A stretch of 43,945 nucleotides of DNA, from assembly GCA_944321885.1 (NCBI GenBank), contig CALUNB010000019.1:1-43945 (forward strand), given 5' to 3'. The stretch comes from an uncultured Bacteroidales bacterium (GTDB lineage: Bacteria > Bacteroidota > Bacteroidia > Bacteroidales > P3). Position numbers and translations under genes: made by a program. This document shows positions 40,412 to 43,945 of this stretch, one piece after another (the first letter of the stretch is position 1; every line of letters begins with the position of its first letter). The notes below the pieces were generated by a model. The model was not told the DNA's origin, did no database searches, and saw only the letters and a list, made by a program, of their open reading frames with translations.

Positions 40412-41821
40412 CTATCTTTCAAACAACAAACGTTCGCCCCGGTAACCCGGCATCAGAACCCGGCCCTGGTCATAGACCAAGTTCCCGTTGACAAAGGTGG
40501 AACGGACTTTCCCGTGCAGGGTCCGGCCATCCAAGGCGCTCCAACCGCATTTGTAATCGATATTGCTCTTTTCTACCGCCCAAGCCGTTTCCGGTTCCAC
40601 AAGAGCCAAATCCGCCGCATACCCCGGACGGAGGAAGCCGCGTTTCTCCATGCCGAACAAACGGGCGGGACGATGGCACATGGCCTCCACGATTTCGGTC
40701 AACGCAAAGACTCCTTGGTGCACCAGCTCCAACATCATCGGCAGACTGTGTTCCACCCAAGGCGAACCGGAGGGACAATCGAAGTAAGCTTGCTGCTTTT
40801 CTTCCAAGGTATGGGGGGCATGGTCGGTCGCCAAAACCACCTCGCCTTTCTTGACCGCCTGGCGCAAAGCCTCCCTGTCCGCCGGGGTCTTGATGGCCGG
40901 ATTGCATTTCATCCGCCATCCGTAGCGGTCGTAATCCTGATCCGAAAACCAAAGGTAATGGACACAAACTTCGCCGGAGACGTTGCCGCCCAGCAATTCC
41001 AGTTCCCGTGCCGTGGAAAGGTGCAGGATATGCAGTTTCGTCCCATGTTTCCGGGCCAAAGCCGCCGCTTTGGACGAAGAGGCATAGCAAGCTTCAGCGC
41101 TCCTGATCAAAGGATGGACCGAAAACGGGGCATCGTTCCCGTAACGGGCCTTGAAGTCGGCCAAGTTCCGGCGGATGATGTCTTCCTCTTCGCAATGGGC
41201 GGCCACCAAAGTGGGCGCATGGGCGAACAAGGTTTCCAGATAAGCGGGATCCCGTACCAGCATGTTGCCGGTGGAAGACCCAAGGAAGAGCTTGATACCG
41301 CAGACCTTACGGGGGTCGGTTCTCAAAACTTCCTCGATATTGTCCTCGCTGCATCCCATGTAAAACGAATAGTTCACATGGCTGCTTTCGGCTCCCATCC
41401 GGTATTTTTCTTCCAAAAGCGCCTGGCTCAAGGTCTGGGGCTTGGTGTTGGGCATGTCCATGAACGAGGTCACGCCGCCTTTGAGTGCCGCCAAGGATTC
41501 GGAGGCGATATCGCCCTTATGGGTCAGACCCGGCTGACGGAAATGGACTTGGTCGTCGATGATACCGGGCAGGATGTAAGCGCCCTGCAAGTCCAAGACT
41601 TCATAACCCGCCGTATTTTCCCAAAGTTCCGGATCCTCCGGTTCCGAAGCCAGCTTGGGAGCCGATCCGCAGGGTCCCCCCAAGCCGGGGTTCAACGCTG
41701 CCTCTTCTTCCTGGTTGTCCAGAAACCGGAGCGCTTCTATTTTCCCGCCCTTGATTTTCATTTCGCCCTTTTGGCATCGGCCTTCATTGACCAAAACGGC
41801 ATTTTTCAAGAAATAGTTCAT
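40412..41821 (-). CDS. pyrC: Dihydroorotase (amidohydrolase family)
   Basis: This enzyme forms dihydroorotate from carbamoyl aspartate in pyrimidine synthesis. The 469-residue protein has ILPGIIDDQVHFRQPGLTHKGD (83-104), FMDMPNTKPQTL, the candidate metal-bridging lysine in CGIKLFLGSSTGNM, LHILHLSTARELEL, LATDHAPHTLEEK and a complete barrel end. The first metal motif reads QVHF instead of HxH, as I recall for this Bacteroidota clade. Residues 35-70 are an insertion between the first strands. The leader carries a strong hairpin, possibly linked to pyrimidine control. The VCBS protein gene follows seven bases after the stop. Confidence 0.92.
   Translation of the reverse strand: MNYFLKNAVLVNEGRCQKGEMKIKGGKIEALRFLDNQEEEAALNPGLGGPCGSAPKLASEPEDPELWENTAGYEVLDLQGAYILPGIIDDQVHFRQPGLTHKGDIASESLAALKGGVTSFMDMPNTKPQTLSQALLEEKYRMGAESSHVNYSFYMGCSEDNIEEVLRTDPRKVCGIKLFLGSSTGNMLVRDPAYLETLFAHAPTLVAAHCEEEDIIRRNLADFKARYGNDAPFSVHPLIRSAEACYASSSKAAALARKHGTKLHILHLSTARELELLGGNVSGEVCVHYLWFSDQDYDRYGWRMKCNPAIKTPADREALRQAVKKGEVVLATDHAPHTLEEKQQAYFDCPSGSPWVEHSLPMMLELVHQGVFALTEIVEAMCHRPARLFGMEKRGFLRPGYAADLALVEPETAWAVEKSNIDYKCGWSALDGRTLHGKVRSTFVNGNLVYDQGRVLMPGYRGERLLFER
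41612..41719 (-). other. In-frame insertion near the N-terminus of dihydroorotase
   Basis: About 36 codons (NQEEEAALNPGLGGPCGSAPK...) lie between the first beta strands (KIKGGKIEALRF) and YEVLDLQGAYILPG, where relatives have a short turn. The DNA has ttccggatcctccggttccg. Confidence 0.55.
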
Positions 41822-41837
41822 GTTGTTTCAATGCTTT

Positions 41838-41879
41838 CCTTGGAACCAAGCCGGATTTGAACCCGGCAGGATTCCAAGG
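41838..41879 (-). promoter_or_regulatory. Hairpin filling the pyrC leader
   Basis: CCTTGGAA (41838-41845) pairs with TTCCAAGG (41872-41879), and GCCGG (41850-41854) with CCGGC (41863-41867) inside. The stem starts within about ten bases of the expected transcript start and ends 17 bases before the start codon. Confidence 0.55.
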
Positions 41880-41892
41880 GACAACGAAGTTC

Positions 41893-41900
41893 CAAAGATA
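41893..41900 (-). promoter_or_regulatory. -7 box of the pyrC operon
   Basis: Minus strand TATCTTTG, 72 bases before the start codon; the -33 element is not clear. Confidence 0.55.
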
Positions 41901-41942
41901 AACACGGTTCCCACGCTAAAAAAACGCAAGCACAGCTTCTTA

Positions 41943-43229
41943 TTATTCCAGACCAAAGATTTCCTTGAACAAAGGCACAAGGTCTGTCTTCTCCCAGGCA
42001 AAGAAATCCACTTTTTTGAAATAATGTTCCTTCTTGCCGACTTTTTTCACCCTGGTGGTCTCATCTTGGTAGAAGACTTCCACTTCTTCGCTGTAAGGCT
42101 TCCTGCCGAAATGCCCGTAGGATGCCGTGGGGCCGAAAATCGGGTTCCGCAAGCCGAAGCGTTTCACAATCGCGTAAGGCCTCAAATCCACGTTCTTCCT
42201 CAGGATTTCCGCAATCTTGCCATCGGTCATTTCCAAGTGCGAGGTGCCGAAGGTATCCACATACAGCCCGACCGGTTCGGCCACACCGATAGCATAGGCC
42301 ACCTGGACCATCACCTCGTCGCAAATCCCGGCAGCCACCAGATTCTTGGCGATATGCCGCATCGCATAAGCCGCCGAACGGTCCACCTTGGACGAGTCCT
42401 TGCCCGAAAAGGCGCCCCCACCGTGGCCGGAACGTCCCCCGTAGGTGTCCACGATAATCTTGCGACCCGTCAAACCCGTATCCCCGTGGGGACCACCAAT
42501 CACGAACTTGCCAGTCGGGTTCACGTGAAGTTTGTATTTCTTGGAAAACAGGGCCCGGATGTTGTCCGACATCTTTTCCAAAACCGCCGGCAACAAAATT
42601 TCCTTGACATCCCGGGTAATCGTTTCGCGCATTTCTTTTTCTTCCGCGAAATCATCATGCTGGCAGGACAGCACCAAGGTGTCGATGCCTTCGGGCGTGC
42701 CGTCGTCCGCATAGCGGATGGTCACCTGGCTCTTGGCGTCCGGCCTAAGATAAGTCATCTGTTTGCCTTCATGCCTGATCCGGTCCAGTTCCTTTAAAAT
42801 CGCATGAGCCAGATAAATCGGCAAGGGCATATAATCCTCGGTATCCCGGCAGGCATAGCCGAACATCATCCCTTGGTCGCCCGCGCCCTGGTCTTCTTCC
42901 TTCTTGCGTTCCACGCCTTGGTTTATATCGGGCGACTGGCTGTGAATCGTGGAAATCACTCCGCAGGAATTTCCTTCAAAACGGTATTCCCCTTTGGTAT
43001 AGCCGATTTTGTTAATCGTTTCCCGGGCCACATTCTGCACATCCACATACCCTTCGGTCTTCACCTCCCCGGCGCAAATCACCAAGCCGGTCGTGACCAA
43101 GGTCTCGCAAGCCACCTTGGAATGCGGGTCCTGGCGCAAAAACTCATCGAGCAAGGCATCCGAAATCATATCGGCCACCTTGTCGGGATGCCCGGCCGAT
43201 ACGGATTCTGAAGTGAATAAATAAGACAT
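41943..43229 (-). CDS. metK: S-adenosylmethionine synthetase
   Basis: This enzyme makes SAM from methionine and ATP. The 428-residue protein has [21 protein letters not shown] (12-32), the [12 protein letters not shown] hexapeptide region, the second signature [22 protein letters not shown], and [21 protein letters not shown]. The C-terminal half is extended ([23 protein letters not shown]), as in other Bacteroidales MetK of about 430 residues. SAM from this enzyme would also feed the EcoRI-type methyltransferase. It is monocistronic by position; the long upstream region contains hairpins and a possible distant promoter. Confidence 0.97.
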   Translation of the reverse strand: MSYLFTSESVSAGHPDKVADMISDALLDEFLRQDPHSKVACETLVTTGLVICAGEVKTEGYVDVQNVARETINKIGYTKGEYRFEGNSCGVISTIHSQSPDINQGVERKKEEDQGAGDQGMMFGYACRDTEDYMPLPIYLAHAILKELDRIRHEGKQMTYLRPDAKSQVTIRYADDGTPEGIDTLVLSCQHDDFAEEKEMRETITRDVKEILLPAVLEKMSDNIRALFSKKYKLHVNPTGKFVIGGPHGDTGLTGRKIIVDTYGGRSGHGGGAFSGKDSSKVDRSAAYAMRHIAKNLVAAGICDEVMVQVAYAIGVAEPVGLYVDTFGTSHLEMTDGKIAEILRKNVDLRPYAIVKRFGLRNPIFGPTASYGHFGRKPYSEEVEVFYQDETTRVKKVGKKEHYFKKVDFFAWEKTDLVPLFKEIFGLE

Positions 43230-43504
43230 ATCGAATTGATTTTAAATTATCCAAATCACGAACACGAAAGCAAAGAGTGGCCAATAATGGCCTGTTTGCA
43301 TCGACGGCAAGGAAAACAGACAAATTTTGCGAAAAGGGAAAGATGCAGCGAAAAAACACCGAAATACAACGCCGGGACACAAAGAAGAAACTGACGTTTC
43401 CAAGATTTTAGCGGGCGAACCGCCTTTCTCTCCCGAAAGGCAGGTGTCCCGAAGACCGGAGACGGTCCTCCGGTTTTCCCGACGTGCATTTTAGCTTTTT
43501 TTAA

Positions 43505-43578
43505 GAAAGCTGTCCGAATCCCGGAACCGGTCAAAAACCAACCTATTACAGGATTGGGAAAAATTTCAAACAGCTTTC
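43505..43578. repeat. Short relative of the 753-958 inverted-repeat element
   Basis: GAAAGCTGTCCGAA (43505-43518) pairs with the inverse of 43565-43578 at 12 of 14 positions. The right arm read inward (GAAAGCTGTTTGAAATTTTT…AATCCTG) resembles the left end of the 753-958 element (GAAGCTGTTTAAAATTTCTT…AATCCTG). Confidence 0.5.
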
Positions 43579-43654
43579 AAAGTGGTAGCAAGCAGCCAAA
43601 TCCTTCCACTTTTGCAAAACGCCCGACCCCAGCCGGTCTTCGCGTTTGCGGGGG

Positions 43655-43662
43655 CAAAGATA
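43655..43662 (-). promoter_or_regulatory. Possible distant -7 box for metK
   Basis: Minus strand TATCTTTG, 426 bases upstream of metK. I see no clear -33 element. Confidence 0.3.
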
Positions 43663-43780
43663 ATCTTTTTCCTGCACATTCTTGCATTACTAATCACTTT
43701 TCCCACTCTCAATATCAATAGACAAGACCGTCCCGAAAACCAAAACCGTGTTCAAAATTTCGTTTTTCACAAAAAATTGG

Positions 43781-43788
43781 TATCTTTG
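43781..43788 (+). promoter_or_regulatory. -7 box of the tRNA-Pro gene
   Basis: TATCTTTG, 80 bases before the tRNA. A TTTCG (43757-43761) is 19 bases upstream as a weak -33 element. Confidence 0.55.
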
Positions 43789-43868
43789 CCGCCCGGTACA
43801 GAACCGACTTGGCCTGCCAAATGCAGACAAACCGAAAGGAAGAAGTTGATTTTGAACCGAAAACCAAA

Positions 43869-43941
43869 CGGGATGTAGCGCAGTTGGTAGCGTGCAACGT
43901 TCGGGACGTTGAGGTCGCAAGTTCGAATCTTGTCATCCCGA
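43869..43941 (+). tRNA. tRNA-Pro (anticodon CGG)
   Basis: A complete 73-base cloverleaf: acceptor CGGGATG/CATCCCG with discriminator A, D stem GCGC/GCGT, anticodon stem CAACG/CGTTG with loop TTCGGGA (anticodon CGG), T stem GCAAG/CTTGT with loop TTCGAAT. The terminal CCA is not encoded (next bases CAAA). Confidence 0.96.
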
Positions 43942-43945
43942 CAAA

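Larger units (their letters stand above)
43230..43780. other. Long intergenic region upstream of metK
   Basis: Two perfect 7-bp hairpins lie side by side, GCCTTTC/GAAAGGC (43422-43441) and ACCGGAG/CTCCGGT (43455-43474), then the inverted repeat at 43505-43578. A minus-strand TATCTTTG (43655-43662) could start a metK leader of about 420 bases. No known SAM riboswitch core is visible, and there is no gene. Confidence 0.45.

Noticed and set aside
43230..43560. SAM riboswitch upstream of metK
   Set aside because: I looked for the conserved cores of SAM-I and SAM-II classes and saw none; only generic hairpins remain.
1..43945. CRISPR arrays, intact insertion sequences, rRNA operons, prophage
   Set aside because: No regularly spaced repeats, transposase or integrase genes, or rRNA are seen. 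The S74 domain alone does not indicate a prophage because the gene has a signal peptide and no phage neighbours.

Overview
The window looks like a chromosomal segment of a Bacteroidota (order Bacteroidales) species. It carries promoters of the TTG-N19..21-TAnnTTTG type, four proteins with type IX secretion (T9SS) C-terminal sorting domains, and families largely confined to this phylum (DUF4270, DUF6029, Omp28-like, DUF3791/DUF3990, WbqC). The genus cannot be fixed from the sequence. Most of the window is GC-balanced to GC-rich. The exceptions, visibly AT-richer, are the two defence loci and the DUF3791/DUF3990 patch.

Layout. 1-3.3 kb is a variable patch: a 5'-truncated M14 carboxypeptidase remnant, a ~200-bp inverted-repeat (MITE-like) element, a complete EcoRI-type restriction-modification pair, and an array of promoter-like hairpin repeats. 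3.3-6.1 kb holds a PatB/MalY C-S lyase and a MATE transporter in one operon. 6.2-8.1 kb is a two-gene ATPase + RloB (TOPRIM-like) locus resembling PARIS/RloAB anti-phage systems. 8.5-12.9 kb is an envelope and redox cluster (T9SS cargo, Omp28-like lipoprotein, DUF6029 protein, TlpA thioredoxin). 13.1-18.5 kb holds a degenerate THUMP methyltransferase, a hotdog thioesterase, kbl, a small outer-membrane barrel and pepP. 18.9-23.7 kb carries a feoA-feoB fusion, a DUF4270 lipoprotein and a GT5 starch-synthase-like protein. recJ (+) converges with the sppA-pyk-riboflavin kinase operon (24.2-30.2 kb). 30.5-31.6 kb is a decayed DUF3791/DUF3990 module. 31.7-35.4 kb holds an OMP, a C10 (streptopain) protease with a T9SS tail, and a secreted S74-chaperone protein. 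35.8-41.8 kb is pyrC, a VCBS/FG-GAP T9SS protein, WbqC and a folK-deoxynucleoside kinase fusion. metK and tRNA-Pro(CGG) close the window.

Themes. (1) Defence: the EcoRI homologue keeps every catalytic and DNA-reading residue I could place, at the same residue number as EcoRI, so GAATTC specificity is expected. The RloAB-like pair lies 4 kb away, separated by metabolic and transport genes. (2) The least expected pattern: at least six conserved proteins (MATE, FeoB, RecJ, riboflavin kinase, HPPK, dihydroorotase) carry in-frame, Pro/Gly/Ser/Ala-rich insertions of about 25-60 residues in loops where relatives have short turns. Their DNA is rich in CCGG-containing words that also recur in intergenic hairpins. 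This could be a family of protein-tolerated inserted sequences or simple loop expansion. (3) Fold-back DNA between genes is abundant (cloverleaf at 15.0 kb, 20-bp-arm hairpin at 26.1 kb, paired promoter hairpins at 3.05-3.17 kb, 15-bp perfect repeat at 8.34 kb). Several mRNAs, including feoAB and pyrC, seem to begin with a stable stem-loop.
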